The notes beneath the pieces were generated by a model. The model was not told where the DNA came from, searched no databases, and saw only the letters and a list, made by a program, of their open reading frames with translations. The translations under genes and the position numbers were made by a program. A stretch of DNA of 64,000 nt from Actinomycetospora straminea (GTDB lineage Bacteria; Actinomycetota; Actinomycetes; Mycobacteriales; Pseudonocardiaceae), in NCBI RefSeq assembly GCF_028737255.1, contig NZ_JAQZAN010000016.1:1-64000 (forward strand). The letters are read 5' to 3'. Shown here piece after piece: positions 43,467 to 56,687 of the stretch. The first letter of the stretch is position 1. Every line of letters begins with the position of its first letter.

Positions 43467-44306
43467 TCAGGGAAGGGTCGCGAGGAGCGCGTCGGCGAGG
43501 CGGTCGGGGGCGGTGGGGGCGCGGCGGAGGAAGAGCTCGGGCTCGATCAGCTCGAGCTCCATGACCACCGGCTCGCCGTCGAGGCGGACGAGGTCCACGC
43601 GGGCCACGGGGACGTCCTGCGGCGCGGCGGCGAGGGCCGCGTCGGCCACCGCCACCTCGCGGTCGGTGGGCGTGTGGTCGTCGAGGCGCCCGCCGTGCTT
43701 CTCGTGCACGAGGAAGCCGCCGTCCGCCGGCACCTTGCGCACCGCGTGCGACCACGTCCCGCCGATCCGCACCAGTGACACCTCGCCGTCGCGCCCGATG
43801 CTCCCGACGGCGGGCTGCACGAGGACGTCGCCGCCGGCGAGGAGGCCGGCGACGGTGTCGCGCAGATCGTCGGGCCGGCCGAGGTGCGCGCCGCGGCCGC
43901 CCGCCGACACCGCGGGCTTGACGACGACCGGCCCGCGACCCAGGTCGTCGGGCACCGCCGCGCCGCGCTCCAGCAGCGTCGTCGGGACCGTCGGCACGCC
44001 CGCCCCGGCCAGCTCCACGAGGTAGCGCTTGTGGCTGTTCCAGCGCAGCACGGGCAGGGGGTTCACCAGCCGCGTCGCGGCGGCGACCCGCTCCGCCCAC
44101 GCGAGGAAGTCGTCGCGGCGCTCGGTGTAGTCCCAGGTCGTGCGCACGACGACGAGGTCCGCGTCGGCCCAGGCGACGGTGTCGTCGTCCCACGGCGCGT
44201 CCGCGGCGTAGACGCCGCGGGCCGCGAGCGCGGCGAGCAGCGGGCGGGTCTCGGCGTCGGAGCGCTCGCTGCGCACCCGGGAGCCGGCGACGAGGACCCG
44301 GGTCAC
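43467..44306 (-). CDS. ATP-grasp domain protein
   Basis: This 279-residue protein resembles small ATP-grasp ligases. It has VRTTWDYTERRDDFLAWAERV near residue 53, the ATP-binding VVVKPAVSAGGRGAH near residue 146 and late acidic residues in VARVDLVRLDGEPVVMELELIEPELF for metal binding. The layout recalls the DcsG-like/cyclo-ligase type, but the substrate is unknown. Its GTG overlaps the stop of the PTH2-like gene (GTGA), placing it in the ctaD-serB operon. Confidence 0.85.
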   Translation of the reverse strand: MTRVLVAGSRVRSERSDAETRPLLAALAARGVYAADAPWDDDTVAWADADLVVVRTTWDYTERRDDFLAWAERVAAATRLVNPLPVLRWNSHKRYLVELAGAGVPTVPTTLLERGAAVPDDLGRGPVVVKPAVSAGGRGAHLGRPDDLRDTVAGLLAGGDVLVQPAVGSIGRDGEVSLVRIGGTWSHAVRKVPADGGFLVHEKHGGRLDDHTPTDREVAVADAALAAAPQDVPVARVDLVRLDGEPVVMELELIEPELFLRRAPTAPDRLADALLATLP

Positions 44307-45079
44307 GCCGTCGTCCGGCGCTGCGCCAGGCAGGTCACCGTCCCCGGCGCGACCTCGGTGAACCCGGCGTCACGCACCGGCGCGATGCCGTGCTCCTCCC
44401 ACGCCGCGCGCCCGGAGGGGTCGGCGTCGAGCGCGCGCACCCAGCCGTCCCAGGCCTCCCGCGACGCCGGGCACACCGAGCACCGCAGGGCCGCGGCCGG
44501 GTCGGCGCCCTCGGCCGCCAGCACCGTCGCGAGGATCATGCTCGCGTGCCCGACCTGCGCGGCGGCCTTGCCCACGGTCTGCTCGACCTCCGGGCTCAGC
44601 CAGATCACCGGGTGCTCCGCGGCGGGCGGACCGGGGTCGTCGGCGGGGAGGTCGGTGCCGCCGATCTGCAGGCGCCGGACCTCGTGGGGCACCTCGTCGA
44701 CCGGCCCGGGCACCAGCGCCCGCACCAGCTCGTCGACCGTCACGCCCTCGATGTCCTGCACCGCGCGCCAGTGCGCCGTGCGTGCCCGGCGCGAGAGCTT
44801 GCGGATGCGCCCGGCCCCGGCCCACGCCGCGACGGCGTCGTACCAGGGGCCGTCCGGGGCGGCGCGCTCGTCGAGGCACAGCGCGAGCGCGGCGGACGCC
44901 GCCGCCTCCAGCACGGCCGTGCGCGGCGGGCCCTCGCGCTCCAGGCGCAGGACCAGCGTCATCGCCCTCACGACGCCGTCGGCCGGCTCGTCGAACCCCG
45001 GCGCGGGGCCGTCGACCAGCCACGGACAGACCCGCGCCGCCAGCGCCCCCAGCGCGGGGCTCAGCGCGTGCTCGAGCAC
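44303..45079 (-). CDS. PTH2-like peptidyl-tRNA hydrolase family protein
   Basis: This 258-residue protein has a helical N-terminal region (about 1-150). Its C-terminal domain carries TVGKAAAQVGHASMILATVLA, which matches the KxAAQxxHA signature of PTH2 peptidyl-tRNA hydrolases, and ends with TEVAPGTVTCLAQRR. The order (signature before the final strands) fits PTH2, but the extra N-terminal part is unusual. I chose GTG at 45079, just after the serB stop. Activity on peptidyl-tRNA is inferred. Confidence 0.75.
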   Translation of the reverse strand: MLEHALSPALGALAARVCPWLVDGPAPGFDEPADGVVRAMTLVLRLEREGPPRTAVLEAAASAALALCLDERAAPDGPWYDAVAAWAGAGRIRKLSRRARTAHWRAVQDIEGVTVDELVRALVPGPVDEVPHEVRRLQIGGTDLPADDPGPPAAEHPVIWLSPEVEQTVGKAAAQVGHASMILATVLAAEGADPAAALRCSVCPASREAWDGWVRALDADPSGRAAWEEHGIAPVRDAGFTEVAPGTVTCLAQRRTTA

Positions 45080-45083
45080 GAGC

Positions 45084-48148
<3,065 letters not shown>

Positions 48149-48311
48149 GAAGGCCTCCTGCTCACGGTGCGTCTCCTCCACCCCGACGGCCGAACGGCCG
48201 TGCGTGCGCGGACCCAGGGATCGTAACCGCCGTGCGGGACCCGGGCGCGCCGGGTGAACACTCCCACGACGATCCGTCGTAGACCACCGGGGGCGGTCCC
48301 GGGAACGACGA

Positions 48312-48340
48312 AGGACCGCCGCCCGGTGGGCGACGGTCCT
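48312..48340 (-). terminator. Hairpin terminator of tRNA-Ala
   Basis: AGGACCG pairs with CGGTCCT and CGCCC with GGGCG around a GGT loop. It begins nine bases after the 3' end of the minus-strand tRNA-Ala. Confidence 0.7.
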
Positions 48341-48349
48341 CGCGGTGGG

Positions 48350-48422
48350 TGGAGCTGAGGGGACTCGAACCCCTGACCCTCACACTGCCAGTGTGATGCG
48401 CTACCAGCTGCGCCACAGCCCC
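48350..48422 (-). tRNA. tRNA-Ala (anticodon GGC)
   Basis: A 73-nt cloverleaf: acceptor GGGGCTG with CAGCTCC, D-arm GCGC/GCGC, anticodon stem TCACA/TGTGA closing CTGGCAG (GGC at 34-36, U33 present), and T-arm AGGGG/CCCCT with loop TTCGAGT. CCA is not encoded. GGC reads the GCC codon, frequent in this genome. Confidence 0.93.
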
Positions 48423-48574
48423 AACGCGACGCAACGTTACACGCCGGTGGCCGCCGACCGACGCCGGGGGGTGCCCGCCGTCGGGTCTCGTGCAGAACGC
48501 GCCAGAACGCGCCGGAGATCGGTCGGCAGCGCGACGCAGGAGCGCTGACGGCCGCATCTCCCTGGCGCGACGGA

Positions 48575-50143
48575 CTAGAAGTCCCTCCGGCCGTGCTCCT
48601 GTTCGAGCACCGCGTCGAGGTCGGAGAGCCGGTCCATCGTGGCCACCGCGCGGGCCGTGCGCTGGTTGCCGCGCAGCAGGGCCTGGTGCCGGTGGACGAA
48701 CTGCCAGTAGCCGGCCGTGAAGGGGCACGCCTTCTCCCCCACGCGCACCTTGGGGTCGAAGGCGCAGCCGCCGCAGTGGTCGGACATCTTGTTGATGTAG
48801 GCGCCGCCCGACGTGTACGGCTTGGTGGCGAGCTTGCCGCCGTCGGCGTGCTGGCTCATGCCGACGACGTTGGGCGGCATCACCCAGGCGAACCCGTCGA
48901 CGAACGACGTCGTGAACCACTCGGACAGCGCGCTCGGGCGGTACTCCCGCTGCAGGGCGTGGTTGCCGAGCACCATGAGCCGCGGGATGTGGTGCACCCA
49001 GCCGCGGTCGCGCACGCCGTTGAGCGTCTCGGACAGGCAGGCGGCGGTGACGCCGTCGCCGTCGAGCTCGGTCCACCAGGACGGGAGGGCCTGGCGGTGG
49101 TCCATCTCGTTGCGCTTCGTGTAGCCCTTGCCGAAGTGCCAGTACAGGTGCCAGATGTACTCGCGCCACCCGAGGATCTGGCGCACGAAGCCCTCGACGG
49201 AGTTCAGGCGTGCGGTGCCGTCGTGGTAGGCCTGCTCGGCGGCGTGGACGGCCTCGAGCGGGTGCAGTACGCCCAGGTTCTGGGGCACCGAGAGCAGCGA
49301 GTGCGCCATCCACGGGTCGCCGGAGAGGATCGCGTCCTCGTGCGGCCCGAACGGGTCGAGGCGGTGCTCGACGAACCGCCTCAGGGCCTTCCGGGCCTCG
49401 TCGGGGGTGACGGCGAACAGGCGCGGGCCGTCGACGCCGACGGTCGGCAGATCCATGGCGTCGAGGTCGCGGCGGACCTGCTCGTCGATCTCGTCCTCGG
49501 TCGGCCACCACGGGTCGGGCACCCCGAGGGTCGTGGCCTTCTTCGGCGGGGGCTCACGGTTGTCGTGGTCGAGGTTCCACGTGCCGCCGACGGGGCTCTC
49601 GCCCTCCATGAGCACGTCGAAGCGACGGCGCTGGTTGCGGTAGAAGTTCTCCATCGTGAAGGAGCTGTCCTCGCCCGCCCAGGCGGTGAACTCCGCGCGG
49701 GGCCGCGCGAACGTCGTCGGCGGGAGCACGGCGGCGACCAGCCCGTCGGCCCGCAGGCGCTCGACGAACTCGACGGCGGTGTGCGAGGTCGGCTGGTGCA
49801 CGACGACCGGGCGCCCGACCTTCTCCAGCGCCTCGCGGTAGCCCTCGGTGCGGTGGTACGTGGCGCGGTCCCCGAGGTCCGCGTCGAGGTGGCGCATGCC
49901 CGAGAGCACGAGGTGCAGCTTCTGCCGGTGGTAGCGGCGCCGGCGCAGGGCGCCCGCGGACTCGACGAGCACGACCTCGCGCTCGGCGTGCTGGGGCAGG
50001 CCGTGCACGGCGGGACCCAGCTGGTCGCCGAACACCCACAACGGAGCGTCGTGCTCGGCGCCCGCGTCCTCCAGGGCCTGGTCGACCGCTTCGGTGTAGG
50101 TGTCCTCGACACCCGCGGGGACGCTGGTGCCGCCTCGGCTCAT
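48575..50143 (-). CDS. Cryptochrome/photolyase family protein with Fe-S cluster
   Basis: This 522-residue protein resembles the FeS-BCP group of prokaryotic (6-4) photolyases. An N-terminal Rossmann domain (about 30-160) starts LWVFGDQLGP. A helical FAD domain includes GWREYIWHLYW and HHIPRLMVLGNHALQ. Cysteines in CLSETLNG and DHCGGCAFDPKVRVGEKACPFT fit the four cluster ligands. It would repair UV lesions using light. Its ATG overlaps the stop of the MFS gene upstream (ATGA). Confidence 0.92.
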   Translation of the reverse strand: MSRGGTSVPAGVEDTYTEAVDQALEDAGAEHDAPLWVFGDQLGPAVHGLPQHAEREVVLVESAGALRRRRYHRQKLHLVLSGMRHLDADLGDRATYHRTEGYREALEKVGRPVVVHQPTSHTAVEFVERLRADGLVAAVLPPTTFARPRAEFTAWAGEDSSFTMENFYRNQRRRFDVLMEGESPVGGTWNLDHDNREPPPKKATTLGVPDPWWPTEDEIDEQVRRDLDAMDLPTVGVDGPRLFAVTPDEARKALRRFVEHRLDPFGPHEDAILSGDPWMAHSLLSVPQNLGVLHPLEAVHAAEQAYHDGTARLNSVEGFVRQILGWREYIWHLYWHFGKGYTKRNEMDHRQALPSWWTELDGDGVTAACLSETLNGVRDRGWVHHIPRLMVLGNHALQREYRPSALSEWFTTSFVDGFAWVMPPNVVGMSQHADGGKLATKPYTSGGAYINKMSDHCGGCAFDPKVRVGEKACPFTAGYWQFVHRHQALLRGNQRTARAVATMDRLSDLDAVLEQEHGRRDF

Positions 50144-51420
50144 GCGCCGCGGGTGCCCGCCTCCTGCTCCGTCGAACCGGGGACCGCACCGCGGCCCAGC
50201 CGCGCCCACGCGACCAGGGCCACCAGGGCGATCGCGGCGCTGAGCGCGAAGGCGGCCGGGAACGACGCGCTCTCCGCGAGCGCCCCGGCGGCGATCGGGC
50301 CGACGATGGCCCCGACGTCGGCGGCCATCTGGAACCCGGAGAGCGCGGGACCGCCGCTGCGCCGCGACCCGACGAGGTCGGCGACCGCGGCGCCCTGGGC
50401 GGGCTGGAGCAGCCCGGCGCCCGCGCCGGCGATCGCGGAGGCGCCGAGGAGGATCGCCAGCCCGAGGGGGCCGGGCACCTGGGCCAGCGCGATCGACCCG
50501 GTGCCGAGGGTGACCAGTGCGAGGCCGGCGACGACCACCGGGCGCCGCCCGCGCCGGTCCGACAGCCCGCTCGTGGCGAGCAGGACGAGGCCGTCGCCGA
50601 CGGCGAACACCGTCAGGGCGATCCCGGCCCACAGCGGCTCGCGCCCCAGCGCCACGGCGACGAACAGCGGCACGAGCGCGATCCGCACGCCCTGCACGGC
50701 CCACCCCGTCGCGAGGCTCGACACCAGCGCCGCGCGGTACATCGGCAGGCGCAGCGCGGCACCGATGGTCAGCGGTGCCTCCTGCGCGCCGTCGCGGCGC
50801 ACGCCGACCTGGCGGGACCGCGCGAGCAGCGCCCCCACCACGATCGTCGCCGCCACCAGGGCGAGGGCGTAGACGACGAACGGCGCGCGCAGGTCGACGG
50901 CCACCAGCGCGCCGCCGAACGCGGGCCCGGTGACCCCGCCGAGCAGGAACGCGCCGGTGAACAGGCCGCTGGCCTGCCCGCGACGTCCCTCGGGCGCGAG
51001 CCGGAACATCAGCGAGAAGGCGGAGACGGTGAACATCGTCGAGCCGATGCCGCCGAGCCCGCGGAACACGAGGAGCTGGACGTAGCTGGTCGCGAGCGCG
51101 CACGCCCCGGTGGACGCGGCGACGACGAGCAGGCCGGTGAGGTACATCGTGCGCTCGCCGGTGCGGGCGACCAACCGCCCGGACACCGGCGCGAACAGCA
51201 GCCGCATCACGGGCAGGGCGCTGACCACGGCCGACGCCGCGGTCACCCCGACCCCGAAGCTGCTGGCGAACACGGGCAGGGCCGGCGCGACGATGCCGTA
51301 CCCGGCGGCGACGAGGAAGCTGCCCGCCAGCAGCGCCCAGACCTCCCAGGGCAGGCGCGCAGGCTCGGAGGGGCCGGAGGGCCCGTCGGGCGTGCGGTCC
51401 CGCTGCGGTGCGGCACCCAT
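50140..51420 (-). CDS. MFS transporter
   Basis: This 426-residue protein has about 12 membrane helices. The N-half has SGRLVARTGERTMYLTGLLVV (motif A like) and the middle GLSDRRGRRPVVVAGLALV repeats it. The end is polar. It resembles drug-type proton antiporters of actinomycetes. It is translationally coupled to the photolyase gene downstream, an unexplained pairing. Substrate is unknown. Confidence 0.9.
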   Translation of the reverse strand: MGAAPQRDRTPDGPSGPSEPARLPWEVWALLAGSFLVAAGYGIVAPALPVFASSFGVGVTAASAVVSALPVMRLLFAPVSGRLVARTGERTMYLTGLLVVAASTGACALATSYVQLLVFRGLGGIGSTMFTVSAFSLMFRLAPEGRRGQASGLFTGAFLLGGVTGPAFGGALVAVDLRAPFVVYALALVAATIVVGALLARSRQVGVRRDGAQEAPLTIGAALRLPMYRAALVSSLATGWAVQGVRIALVPLFVAVALGREPLWAGIALTVFAVGDGLVLLATSGLSDRRGRRPVVVAGLALVTLGTGSIALAQVPGPLGLAILLGASAIAGAGAGLLQPAQGAAVADLVGSRRSGGPALSGFQMAADVGAIVGPIAAGALAESASFPAAFALSAAIALVALVAWARLGRGAVPGSTEQEAGTRGA

Positions 51421-51551
51421 TCCTGCTCGGGGGCTCCCTCGCGCTCGGTGTGTCGGCGTGGCTTCGCGGCCGCACGCCAGTCTGCCCCTCGGGCGACGGC
51501 GCCCGCCCGGGAGGGGCCGGTGATCAGGGACTCGCGATCACGCCGGGGCGG

Positions 51552-52955
51552 TCAGGGTGCGGCGAGGGTGGCACCGCGGGGCGCGGCGGGCGTGGTCGTC
51601 GTGGGCCCGGTGGTGGTCCCGGTGGTCGGCCCGGTGGGCCCGGTCGTCGGCCCGGTGGGCCCGGTCGTGGGTCCGGTGGTCGGCCCGGTGGGCACCGTGG
51701 TCGGGACGGTCGTGGACGGCACCGTCGGCACCGTCGGCACCGTCGGGGGGACCGGCGGGACCGGCACCGACGGACCCGTGGGCCCGGGCAGCGTGGTGAC
51801 GTCGCTGGTGATCGGGCTGCGCGAGGTCGTGTCCCGCGCGGTGGTCGCGTCGGACACGTCCGCCTCGTCGTCGCGGGAGACCGGCTCGTCGCTGCCGGAC
51901 GTGCCGCCCGGCGGGGCCACCGCCACCGGTCCGGGCGCGGCCGGCGTGGTGCGGTCGGACAGGCCCGCCTGGCGCGGGGTGCCCGGGTCCTCGCCGGTCC
52001 AGATGACGAACCCGGAGGCCGCCGCGACGGCGAGCACCGCACCCCCGAGCGCGGCGAGCCGCAGGCCACCACCCCGCCGGTGCGGGCGGGTGCCGCGGGG
52101 CGCGACGGCGGGCGCGAGCACGGGCTCCGGCGCGGACGTGGCGGCCACGGGGGCGGGCGCCGGCAGCGGCGCGAGCAGGGCCGCCGGCAGCGCCACGACG
52201 CTCGTCTCGTCCTCGTCGACGTGGCGCAGCACCTCGGCGACGCGGGCGAGGGACTCGGCCGCCGCGCGGGCGGTGGCCTGCCCCGCGGTCATCGCGCCGA
52301 GCGCCTCGGCCAGCGCGGGGGCGGCGGGCGTCTCGGGGTCGAGGACCAGGGCCAGGGCGTGGCCGAGGTCGGCGACGTCGTCGTCCGGGCGCGGCGGGAC
52401 CGGGCGGGCGCCCGCCGCGGCCGGGATCTCCCCGGTGTCCGGGCCCGCGGGCGGCGGCGGGCGCAGGGCCGCGGTGAAGCCGGTGAGCCAGGCGTAGGGC
52501 GCGCCCGGGGTGCCCCCGACGACCACGCTCGCCGGCCCGATGTGGCCGTGCACCACCCCGCGACCGTGGGCGTGCGCGAGCGCGGAGGCGAGCTGCGCCC
52601 CGATCTCGGCGGCCGAGAGCGGCGACCAGCGCGCGAGGTCCGCGGCGGGCTCCAGGCCCCGGCCCGCGACGCTCTGCAGGACGAGCGTGCTCTCGGTGTC
52701 CTCGGCGAGGCCGTCGACGTCGAACACCTCGACGAGGTGGGCGTGGTGCAGGCCGGCCAGCCGGCGGACCTGCTCGGTGCGCACGACGAGGTCGTCGCCG
52801 CGCACCGGCGGCAGCGTGACCATCGCGACCTCGCGGCCGAGGACGGCGTCGAGCCCGCGGGTCGCGGCGTCGACCGCGCCCGGCCACGCGTCCGGAGCCG
52901 GCAGGGGGCCGTCGTCGGGCGCGGACGGGGACACGCCGTCCGACTCCGTCGCCAC
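51552..52955 (-). CDS. Membrane pseudokinase with Thr/Pro/Gly-rich exterior
   Basis: This 467-residue protein has a serine/threonine-kinase-like domain (about 20-265), one membrane helix near 300-320 (LAALGGAVLAVAAASGFVIW) and an exterior tail of VPTVPTV and GPTTGPT repeats. The kinase-like part keeps the fold (LAGLHHAHLVEVFDVDG, SALAHAHGRGVVHGHIGP). It lacks the VAIK lysine (VAMVTL), the HRD aspartate (HGHIGPAS) and a DFG motif (LTGFTAA), so it should not phosphorylate. GTG 52955 has GGGGAGG seven bases upstream. A scaffold or sensing role in the envelope is inferred. Confidence 0.8.
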   Translation of the reverse strand: MATESDGVSPSAPDDGPLPAPDAWPGAVDAATRGLDAVLGREVAMVTLPPVRGDDLVVRTEQVRRLAGLHHAHLVEVFDVDGLAEDTESTLVLQSVAGRGLEPAADLARWSPLSAAEIGAQLASALAHAHGRGVVHGHIGPASVVVGGTPGAPYAWLTGFTAALRPPPPAGPDTGEIPAAAGARPVPPRPDDDVADLGHALALVLDPETPAAPALAEALGAMTAGQATARAAAESLARVAEVLRHVDEDETSVVALPAALLAPLPAPAPVAATSAPEPVLAPAVAPRGTRPHRRGGGLRLAALGGAVLAVAAASGFVIWTGEDPGTPRQAGLSDRTTPAAPGPVAVAPPGGTSGSDEPVSRDDEADVSDATTARDTTSRSPITSDVTTLPGPTGPSVPVPPVPPTVPTVPTVPSTTVPTTVPTGPTTGPTTGPTGPTTGPTGPTTGTTTGPTTTTPAAPRGATLAAP

Positions 52956-53110
52956 GCCGCACCTCCCCGTCCTCGTGCTCCTCCGGACGAGTGAGCACCG
53001 CTCATCCACGGTAGCGCCCGCCCTCACGCTGCGTCGACCGGTCGACCGGACGGAGCCGACCGGTCGACAGGACGAGGCCACCTGTCCGGACGACGCTGCC
53101 GCCTGTCCGG

Positions 53111-53154
53111 ACGACGACGGGCCGGGGAGCGTGTGCTCCCCGGCCCGTCGTCGT
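53111..53154 (-). terminator. Perfect 20-base stem terminator of ssrA
   Basis: Bases 53111-53130 pair fully with 53135-53154 around a GTGT loop. The hairpin begins 8 bases past the tmRNA 3' end. Just beyond lie two TCGACCGGTCGA-type palindromes and two CCTGTCCGGACGACG direct repeats (53026-53115) of unknown role. Confidence 0.85.
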
Positions 53155-53161
53155 TCTGGGG

Positions 53162-53534
53162 TGGAGGTGCCGGGAATCGAACCCGGGTCCTCCGATCAGC
53201 AATCAGGACTTCTCCGTGCGCAGTCCGCGTCGTCTCTGCTCGGATCCACCGGTCCTGCGGACGGGCCGGTGTGACGATCCCAGTCACTGTGCGGTGTCCC
53301 GACGGGCTCCGTGACCGAGCCCGCCGGTGGAGTCATCTAGCTGATGCCGGCGACCGGGCCGATGACGAACCCGGGCCGACAGACTTCCCTACTCGCTGTC
53401 AGGCAGCGAGCTGGAAGTCGCGCTGAGAACTCTCGGCGCTTATATCTTTGCGACGGATGGTTAACGAGATCATCGTCGCCTTCCTCGGCACGCTTCTCCT
53501 GATGAACCACTCGGAGTCGAAACCAGTCACCCCC
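53162..53534 (-). ncRNA. ssrA: Transfer-messenger RNA
   Basis: This RNA of about 373 nt rescues stalled ribosomes. Its ends form the tRNA-like part: GGGGGTG (5') pairs with CACCTCC (3') and the T-loop arm is CCGGG-TTCGATT-CCCGG. The tag is encoded at 53437-53399 and reads AESSQRDFQLAA then TGA, close to the mycobacterial and corynebacterial tags in length and ending. Resume is set at GCC by that comparison. smpB is 1 kb upstream, and a perfect hairpin follows. The short reading frame across it is not a gene. Confidence 0.93.
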
Positions 53535-53588
53535 TCGGCGCCCGCGGGTGCGGACGGCCATCGATGATAACGCGGACGCGCGTCCGCT

Positions 53589-54512
53589 TCATCCCGTCCC
53601 CAGCAGCCGGGCCGGGGTGTCGTGCAGGACCGCGCGCAGGAACGGCGCCCCGAGGCGGTCGTCGGCCGCGGCCCAGCCGGCGATCGCGGCGAGCTGCTGG
53701 TGGTAGGCGTAGGGGATGTTCGGGAAGTCGGTGCCGAGCACGACGCGGTCGGCGACGTCGACCAGCCGCGCGGGCCAGTCGGCGGGCACCGGCGCGAACG
53801 ACTCCGTGAACGGCGTCCCGACCATCGTGGTGTCGAGGTGCACGTTGGCGAAGCGGTCGAGCAGCCGCAGCGTCGTGTCGTACTCCGGCAGGCCGGCGTG
53901 GGCGATCACCGCGGTGAGCCGGGGGTGGCGCTCGAGCACCTCGGCGAAGACGTCCATCCCGGTCCAGGTGCCCTGGCGCGGTCCGTCGCCGCAGTGGGTG
54001 ATCACGGGCACGCCCGCGTCGGCGATCAGCCCCCAGGCGGCGTCGAGCAGCGGGTCGCGCGGGTCGTAGTCGCCGACCTGCACGTGCGCCTTGACCGCCC
54101 GCGCACCCGCGGCGAGCGCGTCGCCGAGGTAGCTCGCCACCGACTCCTCGGGGTAGAGGGTCGCGGTCGGCACCGCCTCGGGCACCTCCGCGGCCCACTC
54201 CAGCGACCACGACGTCAGCCACGCCGCCATGCCCGGCTTGTGGGGGTAGACCAGCGGTGCGAACGTCCGCACCCCGAACCCGCGCAGCAGGTCCAGGCGC
54301 GTCTGCTCGGGCTCGCGGTAGTGGATCGGCCAGGCCATCCCGTAGTTCTGCTCGGCCTGGTCGAAGAACGCCCAGACCTTCTGCAGCATCCGGTCGGGCA
54401 GGAAGTGGACGTGGATGTCCACCAGCCCCTCGACGCCGGTCGCCGCCACCCAGGCGGGCACGTCGGCGTCGTCCACCGGCGGGGTCGCCAGCGGATCGCG
54501 CGCGGGGCTCAC
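53589..54512 (-). CDS. Amidohydrolase (ACMSD-like metal hydrolase)
   Basis: This 307-residue TIM-barrel amidohydrolase has metal-site DIHVHFLPD near residue 30, [29 protein letters not shown] and the acidic GTDFPNIPY near the end. These match the amidohydrolase-2 (PF04909) group, which includes decarboxylases and lactonases; the substrate is unknown. GTG 54512 overlaps the smpB stop (GTGA), so it is co-translated with smpB, though no functional link is obvious. Confidence 0.88.
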   Translation of the reverse strand: MSPARDPLATPPVDDADVPAWVAATGVEGLVDIHVHFLPDRMLQKVWAFFDQAEQNYGMAWPIHYREPEQTRLDLLRGFGVRTFAPLVYPHKPGMAAWLTSWSLEWAAEVPEAVPTATLYPEESVASYLGDALAAGARAVKAHVQVGDYDPRDPLLDAAWGLIADAGVPVITHCGDGPRQGTWTGMDVFAEVLERHPRLTAVIAHAGLPEYDTTLRLLDRFANVHLDTTMVGTPFTESFAPVPADWPARLVDVADRVVLGTDFPNIPYAYHQQLAAIAGWAAADDRLGAPFLRAVLHDTPARLLGTG

Positions 54513-55021
54513 CACCCCTTGATCCGCCGCCCCACGACCCGCTCGGCCTCGCGCTTCGCGTCGCGCTCGGCCATCGCCTCGCGCTTGTCGTGCTTGGCCT
54601 TGCCGCGCGCCAGGGCGAGCTCGACCTTGCACAGGCCGCCGCTGAAGTACAGCGAGAGCGGCACGAGCGTCAGCCCGGTCTCGCGGGTCTTGCCGACGAG
54701 CCGGGCGATCTCGGAGCGGTGCAGCAGCAGCTTGCGCGCGCGCCGCGGCTCGTGGTTGGTCCAGGAGCCGAAGTCGTACTCCTGGATGTGCAGGCCGCGC
54801 AGCCACACCTCGCCGTCGGTGACGATGGCGAAGGCGTCGTTCAGCGACACGTGCCCGGCGCGCAGGCTCTTCACCTCGGTGCCCTGCAGCGCGATGCCGG
54901 CCTCGTAGACGTCGAGGATCTGGTAGTCGTACTTGGCCTTGCGGTTGGTCGCGACGATCTTGCGTCGCTCCTCGGGACGGTTGCTGCTGGCCTTCGCCGG
55001 CGCCGACGTCGTCTTCGCCAC
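54509..55021 (-). CDS. smpB: SsrA-binding protein SmpB
   Basis: This 170-residue protein is the tmRNA partner that loads it on the empty A site. The core (about 22-140) has [39 protein letters not shown] and [18 protein letters not shown], then a basic C-terminal tail ending RRIKGW. The N-terminal 20 residues are low complexity and longer than usual. It follows ftsX by about 20 bases and precedes ssrA by about 1 kb. Confidence 0.97.
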   Translation of the reverse strand: MAKTTSAPAKASSNRPEERRKIVATNRKAKYDYQILDVYEAGIALQGTEVKSLRAGHVSLNDAFAIVTDGEVWLRGLHIQEYDFGSWTNHEPRRARKLLLHRSEIARLVGKTRETGLTLVPLSLYFSGGLCKVELALARGKAKHDKREAMAERDAKREAERVVGRRIKGW

Positions 55022-55040
55022 CTCAGCACCTCCCTCTCGC

Positions 55041-55937
55041 CTACGACCTGACGTAGAGCCTCAACGTCACGTACCCGGTGGCCGTGGCGATCACCGCGCC
55101 CACCACCACCAGTACCGGTCCAACGTAACCGAGCACGTCGGTCATCCCGATCGGCGGGATCGTGTTGGCCAGGAGCCGTCCGGACAGCAGGTTGTCGAGG
55201 AAGAAGACCTTGCCGGCGACCAGCCCGGCGGTGGCGAGCACCGCCCCGACCACGCCGGTGACCACCGCCTCGATGAGGAACGGCACCTGCGTGTACCACC
55301 GGGTGGCGCCGACCAGGCGCATGATCCCGACCTCGGTGCGGCGGGTGAACGCCGAGAGCTGGATGGTGTTGGAGATCAGGAGCACGGCGGCGAGGGCCTG
55401 CACGATCGCCAGCCCGAACGTCGCGTTGCGCACGCTGCCGAGGAACGAGAAGAGGTCGGCGACGGTGCTGCGCTGGTCGACGACGTTGCGGACGCCCGGC
55501 CGGCCGGTGAACCGGTCGACGATCTCCGTGCCGCGCAGCGGGTCGTCCATCGTCACGCGCAGCGTCGCGGGCAGGCTCTGCGGGCGCACCAGCTGCAGGA
55601 TCGACTGGCCGGCGTAGATCCGCTGGAACCGTGTGAACGCCGCCTCGCGGCTCTCGTACTCGACCGACGCGACCAGCGGGTCCGCCTCGAGCTCCGCGCG
55701 CAGGTCACGGCACACCGGGCTCGAGCAGTCCGGGTCCTCGGCGCTGGTCGGCTCGTCGAGGGCGACCTGGACGGCGATGAGCGAGTAGTAGAGGTCCTCG
55801 GTGCGGTCGATCGTGCGCACGGCGAGCAGCCCGGCGCCGAGCAGGCCCAGCGAGATCGCGGTCGTGATGACCATCGCGAGGGTCATCGTCAGGTTGCGCC
55901 GCAGCCCGACGAGGGCCTCGCGCCACACGAAGAGCAT
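55041..55937 (-). CDS. ftsX: Cell-division ABC permease FtsX
   Basis: This 298-residue membrane protein has four helices. The large extracytoplasmic loop (about 45-170) lies between the first two, and the C-terminal FtsX domain contains [17 protein letters not shown]. With FtsE it controls peptidoglycan hydrolases (RipC-type in mycobacteria) at division. ATG 55937 follows the ftsE stop directly (TAG-ATG). Confidence 0.96.
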   Translation of the reverse strand: MLFVWREALVGLRRNLTMTLAMVITTAISLGLLGAGLLAVRTIDRTEDLYYSLIAVQVALDEPTSAEDPDCSSPVCRDLRAELEADPLVASVEYESREAAFTRFQRIYAGQSILQLVRPQSLPATLRVTMDDPLRGTEIVDRFTGRPGVRNVVDQRSTVADLFSFLGSVRNATFGLAIVQALAAVLLISNTIQLSAFTRRTEVGIMRLVGATRWYTQVPFLIEAVVTGVVGAVLATAGLVAGKVFFLDNLLSGRLLANTIPPIGMTDVLGYVGPVLVVVGAVIATATGYVTLRLYVRS

Positions 55938-56627
<690 letters not shown>

Positions 56628-56635
56628 GGCCCGGG

Positions 56636-56641
56636 ATGCTA
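56636..56641 (-). promoter_or_regulatory. Putative -10 box, leaderless ftsE
   Basis: TAGCAT on the minus strand lies 8 bases before the GTG at 56627. Confidence 0.5.
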
Positions 56642-56687
56642 CTGAGGGGTGTCGATCTCCCCGACGCCGCTCCCGCCGGCGCGCCGG

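Noticed and set aside
51552-52955. Active serine/threonine kinase
   Set aside because: VAIK lysine, HRD aspartate and DFG are all missing.
53337-53561. Short minus-strand protein frame
   Set aside because: It overlaps the tmRNA gene, which explains the region fully; only the 12-codon tag is translated.
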